A DNA stretch of 64,000 nt from Robiginitomaculum antarcticum DSM 21748 (GCF_000365025.1 NZ_KB823014.1:279316-343315); one strand, 5' to 3'; counted from the first letter of the stretch, positions 1-9,470 are shown. Notes: generated from the letters alone by a model not told the origin. Program-made: numbers and translations.

Positions 1-184
1 CATGCAGACCGTTATTAAAGGCGGATTTGAGCGCGGCGTTTCCGCAACACCGACTTTCATTATCAATGGCGACATCGCCAAGGTTTACATGCTCGAAGAT
101 TTCGATGAAGCATTTAAACCGTTCATCGATGTGCCACAGCGTGACGCCGCAGAGGACACTAGCGCCTCTGACGGGGACCGCTAG
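1..184 (+). CDS. DsbA-family thiol:disulfide oxidoreductase, C-terminal fragment
   Basis: This is the last 60 or so residues of a gene that begins upstream of the window; the reading frame is open to the first base. The stretch GVSATPTFIING is the cis-proline loop and following beta strand typical of thioredoxin-fold DsbA proteins, and the next segment (a helix ending DEAFKPFID) fits the last helix of that fold. The active-site CxxC would lie upstream and cannot be seen. The final 15 residues are a charged, low-complexity tail. The family acts on disulfides of exported proteins in the periplasm. The gene stops 11 bases before smc on the same strand, so the two may be co-transcribed. Confidence 0.75.
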   Translation, partial: MQTVIKGGFERGVSATPTFIINGDIAKVYMLEDFDEAFKPFIDVPQRDAAEDTSASDGDR

Positions 185-195
185 AGCGGATCGCT

Positions 196-3100
196 ATGGG
201 CCAACTCCGGTTTGAAGAAATAAAGCTGACGGGATTTAAATCCTTTGTCGAACCGACCAGCTTTAAAATCAGAGATGGCCTAACGGGGATTGTCGGCCCC
301 AATGGCTGTGGTAAATCCAATTTATTGGAAGCCATTCGCTGGGTCATGGGGGCTAATTCCGCCAAAGCCATGCGCGCGGGCGCGATGGATGATGTCATCT
401 TTTCCGGCACGTCCAACCGCCCGGGGCGCGGCCAGGCTGATGTTGTCCTGACTATCGATAATAGTGCGCGCATTGCGCCGCCCATGTTTAATGATAGTGA
501 CGAGCTTGAAGTTCAACGCCTGATCAAAAAAGGCGGCGGCTCCACTTATAAAGTCAACGGCAAGACCGTACGCGCCAAAGACGTACAGCTTCTCTTTGCC
601 GATGCGTCGACCGGCGCAAACTCTCCCGCTTTGGTGCGGCAAGGCCAGATTAACGAACTCATCAGCGCAAAGCCGGAAAACCGCCGCCGCATACTCGAAG
701 AAGCCGCGGGTATTTCGGGCCTGCACAGCCGCCGCCACGAGGCCGAGCTTCGCTTGCGCGCCGCCGAGAATAATCTGGATCGTCTTGACGATATTTTGCA
801 GCAGATTGAGGCGCAATTGGTCTCGCTGCGCCGCCAATCTCGCCAAGCCTCGCGGTTTAAGCGTCTGGCGGGCGAGATTCGCGAATACAAAGCCCTGCTC
901 TGGCTGAAACGCTGGGACGCGGCCCTGCAATCGCTTACCGAGGCGCAGCAAACCCGCGGCGATATTGAAACACAAGTGCAAGACCTTACCCGGGCCGCCG
1001 CCGAGAAAACGCGCATTGCCGCGCAAATCTCCACAACAGTCGAGCCTAAACGTGAAGCGCAAATTATTGCTGCCGCCGTTGTCGCGCGGCTCAATGCGGC
1101 TAAAGAGGCGCTTCAAAGCGACGAGACCGCCGCCCGCGCGGAGATCGAAAAGCTGTCCGGGCAGATCAAGGATTTGGCCGCGGATATTGGCCGCGAGCAG
1201 GGCATTATTGACGACGCCACAGAGGCGCTGGCTATGCTGGCGGTTGAGAAAAATCTTCTCTCAGCCTCAGGTGACCGCAGCGCCGATATTGCCTCCGCCA
1301 AAGATACCGCCGAAAAAGCCGCCGCGGCGCGCAGCCAAGTGGAACGCGATTATAGCGATCTGACGGGACGAGCCGCCTCATTTAAAGCGCGCAAGGAAAC
1401 AGCGGGCCGCGATCTGCAGGAAGCGGAAAACCGTTTGTTCCGGCTGACCCGCGAGCGCGGTGAATGGGCTGAAAAGCTCGCGACTTTGAAATCCAATTCC
1501 GGCGGCAATGCCAATCTGTTTGAAGCTGCTGTTGAAGACCATGCCAATGCATTGACGAAGGCCCGCGACGTTGAGGCGCATTCCAATGAGGCGCGCCAAG
1601 AGGCGGAGAAAACTGAACGCGCCGCGCGCGAAATATTAGCGCAGGCCCGCGACGTTGTCTCAAAGCTGCGCGCTGAGGAAAAAGCGCTGTCCGATATGCT
1701 GTCGCGCGGACGCGGCGAAGCGGTCTGGACGCCGGTTCTGGACGACATTGACGTGCGTGCCGGTTACGAAAAAGCGCTGGTCGCAGCTTTTGGTGATGAT
1801 CTAAGCGCTGCGCTTGGCGGTGACGCGCCGCTGCGCTGGATGGGCGCGAATACGCCTGATGCCGCTCTGCCTGCCGGCGTTGAAAGCCTGGCCGGATATG
1901 TCAAAGCGCCGGACGCCTTGCTGCCCCGCCTGTCGCAAATTGGACTGATCGCCAGCGATGAGTCGCATTTATCGACCCTTCTGGCCCCTGGCCAATGCCT
2001 CGTCACCTTAGAGGGTGATTTATGGCGCTGGGACGGCTTTGCCGCCAGCGGCGATGTCCCCTCGCCCGCCGCCATCAAACTCGAGCAGCAAAACCGCCTC
2101 GCCGTCTTAGCCGGCGATATTGCCGAAAAAGACAAATTGCTGACGCGAGCGCAAGAGGCCACTGAGGCCGCGCGGGCCAAACGTGACAGCGCTGAGCACG
2201 ATGCGCGCGAGGCCCGCCGCGCCCTGCCCGACCTAGAGCGCGCCGAACGCGCCGCGCAGGCCGCCCTGGCCAGTTTTAAAACCGATGTCGCCCGCGAAAA
2301 CGCCCAGGCCCAGGCCGCGCAAGACCGGCTCGAGCGTCTGGATCTTGATGTGCGCGAGACCACTAAACGCCGCGATGATCTACAGACCTTTGCCAGCAGC
2401 GTGACGTCAGATATTGATTACGATGCAGAGCTTGAGGCTCTGTCGACCCGTCTGGCTGAAGCCCGCGAAACCGCGTCAGAAGCGTCCGGCACATACCGAC
2501 AGCTCTCCGGCGAGGCCGCCAGCCGCGAAACACGGCTTGCCGCGATTACCAAAGAGCTTGCGGACTGGACACGCCGTAATGAACAGGCCCGGCAACGCGT
2601 CGCGACTCTGGCGTTGCGTAAAGACGCCGCCGTCGCCACCTATACCGCCGCGACAACCGGCCCCGATCAATTTGCGCAGCGCCGCGATACCCTTTTTGCT
2701 GAGCTTGACGCCGCAGAGACCCGCCGCAAAGAGGCCAATGACGCCTTGGCCGAAACTGAAGGCGGCCTTCGCGCCGCCGAGGCCGAAGCCCGCGCTGCCG
2801 AGAGTGCTTTGGGCAAGGCCCGTGAAGACCGCGCCGCTGCCGAGGCCCGCCTGACCGCCGCGCAAGAGCGCAAAACCGAAATTACGGCGCGCATTGGCGA
2901 AAGCCTGAACTGCGAACCGGGCGAGCTTAAAGAGCAGCTCGGCGATATCGACCCGGATATTAAGCTGATGGAAGCTGATATTGAACGTAAGGTCGAGCGC
3001 CTGTCCCGCGAGCGTGAAAATATGGGCGCGGTTAACCTGCGCGCCGATGAAGAAGCGCAGGAGCAGGAAACGCGCATGATCGCCATGTCCGACGAGCGCG

Positions 3101-3648
3101 CGGATCTAATCGCCGCGATTGCGCGCCTGCGCGAAGGCATAGACGAGCTCAATACCGAAGGACGGCAGCGCCTCCTAGCCGCATTTGATGTCGTAAATTC
3201 GCATTTCGGGCGGCTGTTCACGACGCTGTTTGGCGGCGGCCATGCCAGTCTGGCGCTGACCGAATCAGATGACCCGTTAGAAGCCGGACTTGAAGTCATG
3301 GTCAGCCCGCCGGGCAAAAAACTCGGCTCAATGAGCTTGATGAGCGGTGGCGAGCAGGCCCTGACTGCAACGGCGTTGATTTTTGCGGTGTTTATGAGCA
3401 ACCCTGCGCCGATCTGCGTGCTCGACGAAGTCGACGCGCCGCTTGATGATGCCAATGTCGACCGCTATTGCAATCTTCTTGATGAAATGAGTCGGGTGAC
3501 AGATACGCGCTTTATTACGATCACCCATAATCCGGTCACGATGGCGCGCATGGACCGTCTGTTCGGTGTCACCATGGCGGAAAAAGGCGTCTCCACCATG
3601 ATCAGTGTCGACCTGTCCAGCGCCGAACTTATGGTCGCGGCGCAATAG
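196..3648 (+). CDS. smc: Chromosome segregation ATPase SMC
   Basis: This 1150-residue protein has the full SMC plan. An N-terminal ATPase half carries the Walker A motif GPNGCGKS (residues 34-41). Two long Ala/Glu/Arg-rich coiled coils flank a globular hinge at about 500-640. The C-terminal ATPase half has the ABC signature LMSGGEQ (around 1048-1054) and Walker B ICVLDEVDAP (around 1073). SMC dimers with ScpA/ScpB organise and segregate the chromosome in the cytoplasm. The length is normal for alphaproteobacterial SMC (about 1150). The start at 196 keeps the conserved opening LRFEEIKLTGFKSF close to the N-terminus; only a weak purine-rich ribosome site precedes it. The gene follows the DsbA-family gene by 11 bases and is followed by the atp F0 operon. 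Confidence 0.97.
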   Translation: MGQLRFEEIKLTGFKSFVEPTSFKIRDGLTGIVGPNGCGKSNLLEAIRWVMGANSAKAMRAGAMDDVIFSGTSNRPGRGQADVVLTIDNSARIAPPMFNDSDELEVQRLIKKGGGSTYKVNGKTVRAKDVQLLFADASTGANSPALVRQGQINELISAKPENRRRILEEAAGISGLHSRRHEAELRLRAAENNLDRLDDILQQIEAQLVSLRRQSRQASRFKRLAGEIREYKALLWLKRWDAALQSLTEAQQTRGDIETQVQDLTRAAAEKTRIAAQISTTVEPKREAQIIAAAVVARLNAAKEALQSDETAARAEIEKLSGQIKDLAADIGREQGIIDDATEALAMLAVEKNLLSASGDRSADIASAKDTAEKAAAARSQVERDYSDLTGRAASFKARKETAGRDLQEAENRLFRLTRERGEWAEKLATLKSNSGGNANLFEAAVEDHANALTKARDVEAHSNEARQEAEKTERAAREILAQARDVVSKLRAEEKALSDMLSRGRGEAVWTPVLDDIDVRAGYEKALVAAFGDDLSAALGGDAPLRWMGANTPDAALPAGVESLAGYVKAPDALLPRLSQIGLIASDESHLSTLLAPGQCLVTLEGDLWRWDGFAASGDVPSPAAIKLEQQNRLAVLAGDIAEKDKLLTRAQEATEAARAKRDSAEHDAREARRALPDLERAERAAQAALASFKTDVARENAQAQAAQDRLERLDLDVRETTKRRDDLQTFASSVTSDIDYDAELEALSTRLAEARETASEASGTYRQLSGEAASRETRLAAITKELADWTRRNEQARQRVATLALRKDAAVATYTAATTGPDQFAQRRDTLFAELDAAETRRKEANDALAETEGGLRAAEAEARAAESALGKAREDRAAAEARLTAAQERKTEITARIGESLNCEPGELKEQLGDIDPDIKLMEADIERKVERLSRERENMGAVNLRADEEAQEQETRMIAMSDERADLIAAIARLREGIDELNTEGRQRLLAAFDVVNSHFGRLFTTLFGGGHASLALTESDDPLEAGLEVMVSPPGKKLGSMSLMSGGEQALTATALIFAVFMSNPAPICVLDEVDAPLDDANVDRYCNLLDEMSRVTDTRFITITHNPVTMARMDRLFGVTMAEKGVSTMISVDLSSAELMVAAQ

Positions 3649-3672
3649 GCGTAACGCCGCAATAACCGCATA

Positions 3673-3690
3673 TGCGACAGAATTGTCGCA
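3673..3690. repeat. Short perfect inverted repeat between smc and atpI
   Basis: TGCGACA and TGTCGCA form a perfect 7-bp inverted repeat around a 4-base spacer, about 25 bases after the smc stop. No T-run follows, so it is not a standard terminator. It could be an operator for the downstream atp promoter or a weak 3' hairpin of the smc transcript. Confidence 0.45.
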
Positions 3691-3750
3691 AGGCCAATTA
3701 TATAAGCAAAGCTGTTAATTTACATAGGCTTAGCCAAACAGCCCCCTCGG

Positions 3751-3779
3751 TTGACTTCCCGAAAGCGAATGGATAGGTT
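3751..3779 (+). promoter_or_regulatory. Predicted sigma-70-type promoter for the atp F0 operon
   Basis: TTGACT (3751-3756) and TAGGTT (3774-3779) are separated by 17 bases and lie 44 bases before the atpI start. The -35 matches the alphaproteobacterial consensus well; the -10 is weaker. Confidence 0.5.
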
Positions 3780-3822
3780 CCGCGCGCTTTTGGGAGGTCT
3801 TTTTCGGAAGCCATAACTCTAT

Positions 3823-4182
3823 ATGTCAAATCAAGATCAAAGAAACTCGACCGAGACACAAAGCCAATCCAAAACTCCGGATGATTTGCGCAAAATGCGT
3901 GAAAAGATCAATGCGGTTACCCCCGCAGTGACGACCGAAGACAAGGAACAGCCTAATAATCTCGGTATTGGTCTACGTTACGCATCAGAGTTTTCAGCAG
4001 CGGTTCTTGTCGGAACCGCGCTGGGTTATGGCGGTGATAAGCTTTTCGGAACAGCGCCCTGGCTAATGCTGCTGGGACTGATTTTTGGGTGTGGCGCAGG
4101 CGTGTTAAATATTGTACGGGCCTCGCAAGAACAGATGAAAGCCGCGCAAGACGCGCAGCAAGAAGAGCAGGACGAAATATGA
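3823..4182 (+). CDS. atpI: ATP synthase accessory protein AtpI
   Basis: This 119-residue protein has a charged, flexible N-terminal third and two hydrophobic segments (about 52-70 and 78-97), the usual AtpI shape. The segment LGIGLRYASEFSAAVLVGTALGYGGDK matches the conserved first transmembrane region of the AtpI/AtpQ family. AtpI is not part of the finished enzyme; it helps assemble the c-ring and may take part in Mg2+ handling in the inner membrane. Its stop overlaps the atpB start by four bases (ATGA), and it is the first gene of the F0 operon behind the promoter at 3751. Confidence 0.88.
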   Translation: MSNQDQRNSTETQSQSKTPDDLRKMREKINAVTPAVTTEDKEQPNNLGIGLRYASEFSAAVLVGTALGYGGDKLFGTAPWLMLLGLIFGCGAGVLNIVRASQEQMKAAQDAQQEEQDEI

Positions 4183-4949
4183 TCGCTGCAGGTTTGGATC
4201 CGATTGCGCAGTTTGAACTGCACAAGATTCAAGAGCTTAAGCTCGGTCCAATTGATATTAGCTTTACCAATTCATCTTTGATGATGGTGTTCACGGTTGC
4301 CCTGATCGGTCTGTGGCTTTTGCTGTCTACACGCAAGGCTGCGCTGGTTCCCGGACGCGCGCAATCTATTGCTGAGATGTCCTACGAATTTATCGCCGAT
4401 ATGATTCGCTCGACAGCCGGTAAAGACGGGCTTCGCTTCTTCCCCTTTGTCTTCTCGCTGTTTATCTTTATTCTGTTTGCCAACCTTCTGGGCATGATCC
4501 CGTTCTTCTTCACCACAACCAGCCATATTATCGTCACCTTTACTTTCGCTATGATGGTCATCGGTTTGGTGGTGGTTTACGGCGTCTGGAAAAACGGTTT
4601 TGGCTTTTTAAAGCTGTTCTGGCCCGCCGGCGTCCCTGCCGTGCTCAAAATTCTATTAGTCACGCCGCTTGAAATCATTTCCTTTCTGTCGCGCCCGATT
4701 TCGCTTTCCGTACGTCTGTGGGCGAATATGTTTGCCGGTCACATCCTGCTAAAATTGTTCGCAGGCTTCATGATCATGATGGTGTCGGCCTTTGGCGTCT
4801 TTAAAGGCGGCCTCGCTGCGCTTATCCCGTTTTCCCTTACACTGGCGCTCACACCGCTGGAGTTCCTCGTGGCCTTTGTTCAGGCCTATGTTTTTGCCCT
4901 GCTGACGTGCGTTTATCTATCTGACGCCCTTCATCCGGGTCACCACTAA
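4179..4949 (+). CDS. atpB: ATP synthase F0 subunit a
   Basis: Subunit a forms the proton half-channels next to the c-ring in the inner membrane. The protein of 256 residues is strongly hydrophobic with five or six membrane helices. It has the conserved block [15 protein letters not shown], in which Arg179 is the essential arginine that faces the c-ring glutamate. The C-terminal helix [18 protein letters not shown] is also diagnostic. An in-frame ATG-like extension reaches back to 4089, but the start at 4179 is preferred because it overlaps the atpI stop as ATGA and gives the usual N-terminus ([11 protein letters not shown]). Followed after 32 bases by atpE. Confidence 0.97.
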   Translation: MIAAGLDPIAQFELHKIQELKLGPIDISFTNSSLMMVFTVALIGLWLLLSTRKAALVPGRAQSIAEMSYEFIADMIRSTAGKDGLRFFPFVFSLFIFILFANLLGMIPFFFTTTSHIIVTFTFAMMVIGLVVVYGVWKNGFGFLKLFWPAGVPAVLKILLVTPLEIISFLSRPISLSVRLWANMFAGHILLKLFAGFMIMMVSAFGVFKGGLAALIPFSLTLALTPLEFLVAFVQAYVFALLTCVYLSDALHPGHH

Positions 4950-4981
4950 CTTTTAATATACGCTTACCTAAGGAGATTATC

Positions 4982-5209
4982 ATGGAAGCAGAAGCAGCAA
5001 AATATATTGGCGCAGGTCTGGCCTGTTTGGGTATGGCCGGTGCCGGTATCGGCCTTGGTCACATTTTTGGTAACTACCTGTCAGCAGCGCTACGTAACCC
5101 GTCCGCCGCACAAGGTCAGTTCGCAAACCTGATTTTCGGCTTTGCCGTTACAGAAGCGCTGGGCATCTTCTCATTTGCCGTCGCTCTGATCCTGATGTTC
5201 GTGGTCTAA
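4982..5209 (+). CDS. atpE: ATP synthase F0 subunit c
   Basis: This 75-residue protein is a hairpin of two membrane helices joined by the polar loop RNPSAAQGQ. Multiple copies form the rotating c-ring. The proton-binding carboxylate is Glu58 in [10 protein letters not shown]. The N-terminal helix has the glycine-rich packing face (AGAGIGLG). A strong ribosome site, AAGGAG, lies 7 bases before the ATG, as expected for the most abundantly needed subunit. Confidence 0.98.
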   Translation: MEAEAAKYIGAGLACLGMAGAGIGLGHIFGNYLSAALRNPSAAQGQFANLIFGFAVTEALGIFSFAVALILMFVV

Positions 5210-5237
5210 TACAGACCTTTACTAAAAGTCCGGTTTT

Positions 5238-5810
5238 ATGACCTATTTGTTTGATATGTTTGGGTACGGCTTTGCAGCCGCTGCCTCGGCAGCTGAAACT
5301 GTTGCGGATTATAAGGGTGATCAAGATGGCGGGGCCGCGTTCCCGCCTTTCGATCCGACCTATTTTCCATCGCAGATATTTTGGTTGTTGGTTACATTCT
5401 TCGTTTTGTATTTCATGCTTTCGCGCATCTTTTTGCCGCGTATTGGAAGCATGATTGAGGAACGGTCAAACCGGATAGCAGATGATCTGGATATGGCGTC
5501 GCGCCTCCAATTGCAGGCCGAGCAGGCTCAGTCCTCTTATGAGCAGGAGCTCGCAGATGCCCGGGCCAAAGCCCACAATATTGGCGCAACAACGCGCGCC
5601 AGTGTCGAAGCCGAAATTGCTAAAGATGTCGAAGCAGCGGACGTTGAAGCCGACCGTCAACAGGCCGGCGCTGATGCGCGCATCGCCACCATTCGGAATC
5701 AAGCGCTGAAAAATATTGACAAAGTCGCCGCCGACGTGGCCGCTGAAATTGTTGAAAAAATTGGCGGCTTCACCCCGAATACGGCGACTGTCAAAACAGC
5801 CGTCGGTTAA
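5238..5810 (+). CDS. atpF': ATP synthase F0 subunit b' (peripheral stalk)
   Basis: This 190-residue protein has a polar N-terminal segment of about 45 residues, one membrane helix (SQIFWLLVTFFVLYFMLSRI, about 46-66) and a long charged coiled coil. It is the divergent b-type subunit that alphaproteobacteria and cyanobacteria encode beside ordinary b; the two form a heterodimeric stator. Position between atpE and atpF supports b' rather than b. The Ala-rich N-terminal extension ahead of the membrane helix is typical of b' proteins in this class. Confidence 0.92.
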   Translation: MTYLFDMFGYGFAAAASAAETVADYKGDQDGGAAFPPFDPTYFPSQIFWLLVTFFVLYFMLSRIFLPRIGSMIEERSNRIADDLDMASRLQLQAEQAQSSYEQELADARAKAHNIGATTRASVEAEIAKDVEAADVEADRQQAGADARIATIRNQALKNIDKVAADVAAEIVEKIGGFTPNTATVKTAVG

Positions 5811-5822
5811 CCGGAGAGCCTT

Positions 5823-6323
5823 ATGCATTTTGATTTCGATCCCGGCAGCCCGACAATCTGGGTCTTCCTTGCGACTATAATCTTTCTCGTGGCGATGATG
5901 TATTTCGGCATCCACAAGAAAATCGCGTCTGCACTTGATGCGCGCGCGCAAAAAATCACCGATGAGCTGGATGAGGCCCGCCGTCTGCGTGAAGAAGCGC
6001 AGACCTTGCTCGCCTCTTACCACCGCAAACAAAAAGAAGCTGAAACGCTGGCTGAAGAAATTGTCTCACAGGCCCGGCGCGACGCAGAAAATATGGCTAT
6101 ACAGGCTCGTAAAGATCTGGCCGAACGGCTGGACCGCCGCGCGCAATTGGCCGAAGACAAAATTGCCAATGCCGAAGTTCAGGCTCTGGCCGAGGTTCGC
6201 GCCCGCGCAGCCGATATGGCCATCGCCGCTGCGGAAAAAATTATTCGCGAGAATATGAGCGCGGCCAATCACAAAACTTTGGTCGCCAGCGGCATTAAGC
6301 AAATTGGAAAGTCGCTGAATTAA
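5823..6323 (+). CDS. atpF: ATP synthase F0 subunit b (peripheral stalk)
   Basis: This 166-residue stator subunit has an N-terminal membrane helix (TIWVFLATIIFLVAMMYFGI, about 11-30) followed by a continuous charged coiled coil rich in Ala, Glu and Arg. It ties the F1 catalytic head to subunit a. It starts 12 bases after atpF', with GGAGAG just ahead of the ATG, and is the last gene of the operon. The F1 genes (atpHAGDC) are absent, as usual in alphaproteobacteria, where F0 and F1 operons are separate. Confidence 0.95.
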   Translation: MHFDFDPGSPTIWVFLATIIFLVAMMYFGIHKKIASALDARAQKITDELDEARRLREEAQTLLASYHRKQKEAETLAEEIVSQARRDAENMAIQARKDLAERLDRRAQLAEDKIANAEVQALAEVRARAADMAIAAAEKIIRENMSAANHKTLVASGIKQIGKSLN

Positions 6324-6348
6324 TTTTACGTCATAAATTGCGTTAAAG

Positions 6349-6372
6349 CCGGACTTTATGTCCGGTTTTTTT
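6349..6372 (+). terminator. Rho-independent terminator of the atp operon
   Basis: CCGGAC and GTCCGG form a 6-bp GC-rich stem around TTTAT, followed directly by seven T residues. It lies 25 bases after the atpF stop. Confidence 0.9.
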
Positions 6373-6415
6373 ATGTCTGCTTGCCACGCCAAAGCCGTTA
6401 TGACACACCGCAATT

Positions 6416-7498
6416 ATGAGCGTGGAAACCCCGAATGCCGCCGTCAGGCGCCTCGACAGCGTACAAATATTGCGCGCGCTTGCGGCGTTGCTTGTGCTGC
6501 TCTCCCACCTCTGGGTTATTGAATCTAAATACAGCCCGGACCAGATCACAAGTAGCGCTCTGGATTTCGGGTTTTCCGGCGTCGATCTTTTCTTCGTTAT
6601 TTCCGGTTTCATCATGGTTTATGTGTCCCGTGACACAACCCGCGGTCCGGGTGCATTCGGACGGTTTTTATATAGCCGGTTTACCCGCGTCTATCCGCTC
6701 TATTGGGCCGTAAGTCTGGCTGTTCTGGCGGTCTATTTATGGCGTCCGGAGATTATAGTTGGAAGCGGAGAGGCAAAGCCTAATATTCTAAAATCAGCCC
6801 TGCTCTGGCCGGATATTCCACCCGACGGGACAGGAACGCGATTGCCGCTTCTCACAGTGGGATGGACGCTGGTTCACGAATTGTCATTTTACATTATATT
6901 TGCCGTATCGATGCTGTTCTCCCGGCGCTTTTTGCTTCCGTTCCTGCTTGCGTGGAGCGCGGTATTCATCGCCGGAAATATGATGGGACTGGCCTCTGCT
7001 CCTAATGCGCTGCGCATTATCTTTGACGCTTTAACAGCAGAGTTCCTGCTCGGCGCTTTTGCCGGATGGTTATTTTTGCGCATAGAGGGCCGCGGATGGG
7101 GGCCTGCATGTGGACTTTTTATTGTCTCGGCTGTTGTGTTTTGGGGGCTGCGTCCCTTGCCCGTCGATTTTTCGGAGAATTGGACGCGGGTTCTAAATTG
7201 GGGCCTGCCCGGCGTCTTTCTGCTTTATGGTTTGGTCGGAATAGAGCAGCGCGCGCGGCGAAATTTCCCGCGCTGGCTCGCTATATTTGGCGATCACTCC
7301 TACGCCCTTTATCTGACCCATCTTTTAGCGCTAAGCGTTATGGGCCGCATCTGGGCTATATTTGCGCGTGATGGATGGGTCGATAATCTTATCATGCTAC
7401 CGCTGATGACAGCGGTCTGTATCGCCGTTGCCGCAGTGACATATTACTGGATTGAACGGCCATTATTACGCCTGACAAAAAGCGTTATCGCTAAATAA
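6416..7498 (+). CDS. Acyltransferase-3 family membrane protein (OafA/YrhL type)
   Basis: This 360-residue multi-pass membrane protein has about ten hydrophobic segments. It begins with the family opening RLDSVQILRALAALLVLLSH, in which His31 is the likely catalytic histidine, and continues with GFSGVDLFFVISGFIM and RFTRVYPLYW, all marks of acyltransferase family 3. Near the C-terminus are YALYLTH and the terminal IERPLLR motif. Such enzymes add acetyl or other acyl groups to O-antigen, exopolysaccharide or other glycans at the inner membrane. The substrate cannot be told from sequence, and no glycan genes lie nearby. It stands alone between two terminators. No strong ribosome site precedes the ATG. 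Confidence 0.88.
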   Translation: MSVETPNAAVRRLDSVQILRALAALLVLLSHLWVIESKYSPDQITSSALDFGFSGVDLFFVISGFIMVYVSRDTTRGPGAFGRFLYSRFTRVYPLYWAVSLAVLAVYLWRPEIIVGSGEAKPNILKSALLWPDIPPDGTGTRLPLLTVGWTLVHELSFYIIFAVSMLFSRRFLLPFLLAWSAVFIAGNMMGLASAPNALRIIFDALTAEFLLGAFAGWLFLRIEGRGWGPACGLFIVSAVVFWGLRPLPVDFSENWTRVLNWGLPGVFLLYGLVGIEQRARRNFPRWLAIFGDHSYALYLTHLLALSVMGRIWAIFARDGWVDNLIMLPLMTAVCIAVAAVTYYWIERPLLRLTKSVIAK

Positions 7499-7522
7499 AA
7501 GCCGGGACGGGCCCGGCTTTTA
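7494..7522. terminator. Bidirectional terminator between the acyltransferase gene and gcvPB
   Basis: GCCGGG (7501-7506) and CCCGGC (7512-7517) form a stem, with an A-run before and TTTT after, so it can work in both directions for the two convergent units. Confidence 0.8.
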
Positions 7523-7551
7523 AATATGAGTTTTACTCACGCCTTCAGGCT

Positions 7552-9123
7552 TTACTCCGCTGCTTGGGCCAAATCTTCCGGCGGTGTCCAGCGCAGGATC
7601 GGGTTGCGCGCAGCCCGGGTCTCGTCCAGACGGCGTAGCGGGGCGTAGACGGGCGCGTTTTTAAAGCTCTCGACCAATCCAGCCTGCGCGCGCATGGCGA
7701 GCGAACGCATAGAGAAAATAAAGCGGTCAAGCTCGCCCTTGCTCTCAGACTCGGTCGGCTCAATCAACATGGCCCCGTGCACAACCAGCGGGAAATACAT
7801 GGTCATCGGGTGATAGCCTTCATCGATCATCGCCTTGGCAAAATCGAGCGTGTCCACGCCGGTGTCTTTGAGGAAGCGGTCATCAAACAGCGCTTCATGC
7901 ATACATGTCCCGCCAAAGGCCGGCGTCATGACATCAGACAGGCTCGCCTGAACATAATTGGCGTTCAGCACGGCGTCTTCGGTAGCTTGCTTAAGACCGT
8001 CAGAGCCGTGGCTCATCATATAAGTCAGCGCGCGGCTATACATACCCATTTGACCATGAAAAGCGCACATGCGGCCAAAACTTTTTGCCCCGTCAGTGTG
8101 CTCAACATCTTCAACCAGACCGTAGCCTTCATCGGTTTTGACGACATAAGGCACAGGTGCATAGTCTTTTAGCGCGTCCGATAATACGGTCGGGCCGGAG
8201 CCGGGACCGCCGCCGCCATGCGGGGTAGAGAAAGTTTTGTGTAGGTTGATATGCATGGCATCAACGCCCAGATCACCCGGACGGACGCGGCCGACCAACG
8301 CATTGAAGTTCGCACCGTCGCAATAAAAATAGCCGCCAGCTGTGTGGATCAGATCGGCAATTTCAATAATGTCGGTTTCAAACAATCCGCATGTATTGGG
8401 ATTAGTCAGCATAATGCCGGCTATGTCGTCTGATTTTTCATCCAGTTTTTTACGAAGTGCGTCCATATCGACGCGTCCGCGCTTATCGGCCGGAATTTCA
8501 TCAACCGTAAAGCCGCACTGCACCGCTGTTGCTGGGTTCGTGCCATGCGCGCTTTCGGGCACGAGGACGCGGCGCTTATGGGTATGGCCGTCAGCATCTA
8601 GCCGCGCGCGGATCGCCATCATCCCGCAAAGCTCGCCATGCGCGCCCGCTTTGGGCGTGAGCGCAACCGCTGGCATATTACAGAGCGTCATCAGCCAGTG
8701 TGACAGCTCGTGCATTAGCTCAAGTGCGCCTTGAACCGTGCTGACCGGCTGCAAGGGATGAACATCTGCCAAACCGGGCATACGCGCAACTTTTTCATTT
8801 AGCCGCGGATTGTGCTTCATCGTGCAAGAGCCAAGCGGATAGACGCCCATATCGATGGCGTAATTTTTCTGTGACAGACGCACATAATGGCGCAGGGTTT
8901 CCGGCTCTGACAGGCCGGGCAGGCCGATCTCGCCTTCGCGCTCATGGCTGCCCAGTCGGCGGGCACGACCTTTAGGCTCGGGCAGATCAACGCCCGTGCG
9001 GCGCGGCGTTCCGGTTTCAAATATAAGCGCGGTGGCCTGCTCTAAGCCTTTAGAGCCGGAGACCGTGACGCGATCATTCATATTAGTCGCGACGGGCGAT
9101 GTTGGACGGCCTTGGTTTAACAT
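7552..9123 (-). CDS. gcvPB: Glycine dehydrogenase (decarboxylating) subunit 2
   Basis: This 523-residue protein is the C-terminal half of the split P-protein of the glycine cleavage system. With GcvPA it decarboxylates glycine on PLP and passes the aminomethyl group to lipoyl-GcvH. The PLP lysine is Lys296 in INLHKTFSTPHGGGGPG; other family blocks are YPLGSCTMKHNPR and PESAHGTNPA. The frame is open further upstream, but the ATG at 9123 is preferred. It has AAGGAGG eight bases ahead, begins the usual N-terminus, and overlaps the preceding gene's stop as TAATG. It is the last gene of the gcv operon and ends at the terminator at 7494-7522. Confidence 0.97.
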   Translation of the reverse strand: MLNQGRPTSPVATNMNDRVTVSGSKGLEQATALIFETGTPRRTGVDLPEPKGRARRLGSHEREGEIGLPGLSEPETLRHYVRLSQKNYAIDMGVYPLGSCTMKHNPRLNEKVARMPGLADVHPLQPVSTVQGALELMHELSHWLMTLCNMPAVALTPKAGAHGELCGMMAIRARLDADGHTHKRRVLVPESAHGTNPATAVQCGFTVDEIPADKRGRVDMDALRKKLDEKSDDIAGIMLTNPNTCGLFETDIIEIADLIHTAGGYFYCDGANFNALVGRVRPGDLGVDAMHINLHKTFSTPHGGGGPGSGPTVLSDALKDYAPVPYVVKTDEGYGLVEDVEHTDGAKSFGRMCAFHGQMGMYSRALTYMMSHGSDGLKQATEDAVLNANYVQASLSDVMTPAFGGTCMHEALFDDRFLKDTGVDTLDFAKAMIDEGYHPMTMYFPLVVHGAMLIEPTESESKGELDRFIFSMRSLAMRAQAGLVESFKNAPVYAPLRRLDETRAARNPILRWTPPEDLAQAAE

Positions 9124-9470
9124 TACGCGCCTCCTTCGACGGCCAAACAAGTATCTTCGAAATAAGCCCAAAGCTCATTTGAAAACTGATCCAGCTCGGA
9201 TTTAAAATTTAAAACAAATGATGATTTTTGGTGATTATTGGTCAGGCCGCCCTGCATATTCTGCACCTTATCAACGCTTAGCGTGCCGCCCTCTCTATAG
9301 CCGACATTGACGCCGAGTTTGAGCAAAGCTGTCGGGATAGACGCCGCTTGAATCAACGCCTCGGTAATGGAATCGGTATTGCCGGTTTCAAAATCAAGCA
9401 AATGGGTAAAGCCCGCTTTGGCGTGGTCGAGCGCGCGCTTGACGAGTAGGTCGTTTAAGGTCCGGCTCAT
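9123..9470 (-). CDS. Uncharacterised 115-residue protein inside the gcv operon
   Basis: I do not recognise this protein. It is soluble-looking, with a helical N-terminal part ([20 protein letters not shown]), a central region with LLKLGVNVGYREGGTLSVDKV, and a more polar C-terminus. There is no signal peptide or membrane segment. The start at 9470 is supported by AGGAGGTG seven bases upstream and by an ATGA overlap with the preceding gene. Its stop overlaps the gcvPB start as TAATG. These tight overlaps on both sides indicate a real, translationally coupled gene. Its 3' half is more AT-rich than gcvPA or gcvPB, hinting that it was acquired. Together with the 99-residue gene it separates two genes that usually touch. 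Confidence 0.7.
   Translation of the reverse strand: MSRTLNDLLVKRALDHAKAGFTHLLDFETGNTDSITEALIQAASIPTALLKLGVNVGYREGGTLSVDKVQNMQGGLTNNHQKSSFVLNFKSELDQFSNELWAYFEDTCLAVEGGA

Noticed and set aside
322..1116. Long antisense frames inside smc, rpoB, rpoC, gltB and other genes
   Set aside because: They mirror the codon bias of the real genes and have no independent ribosome sites or domains.
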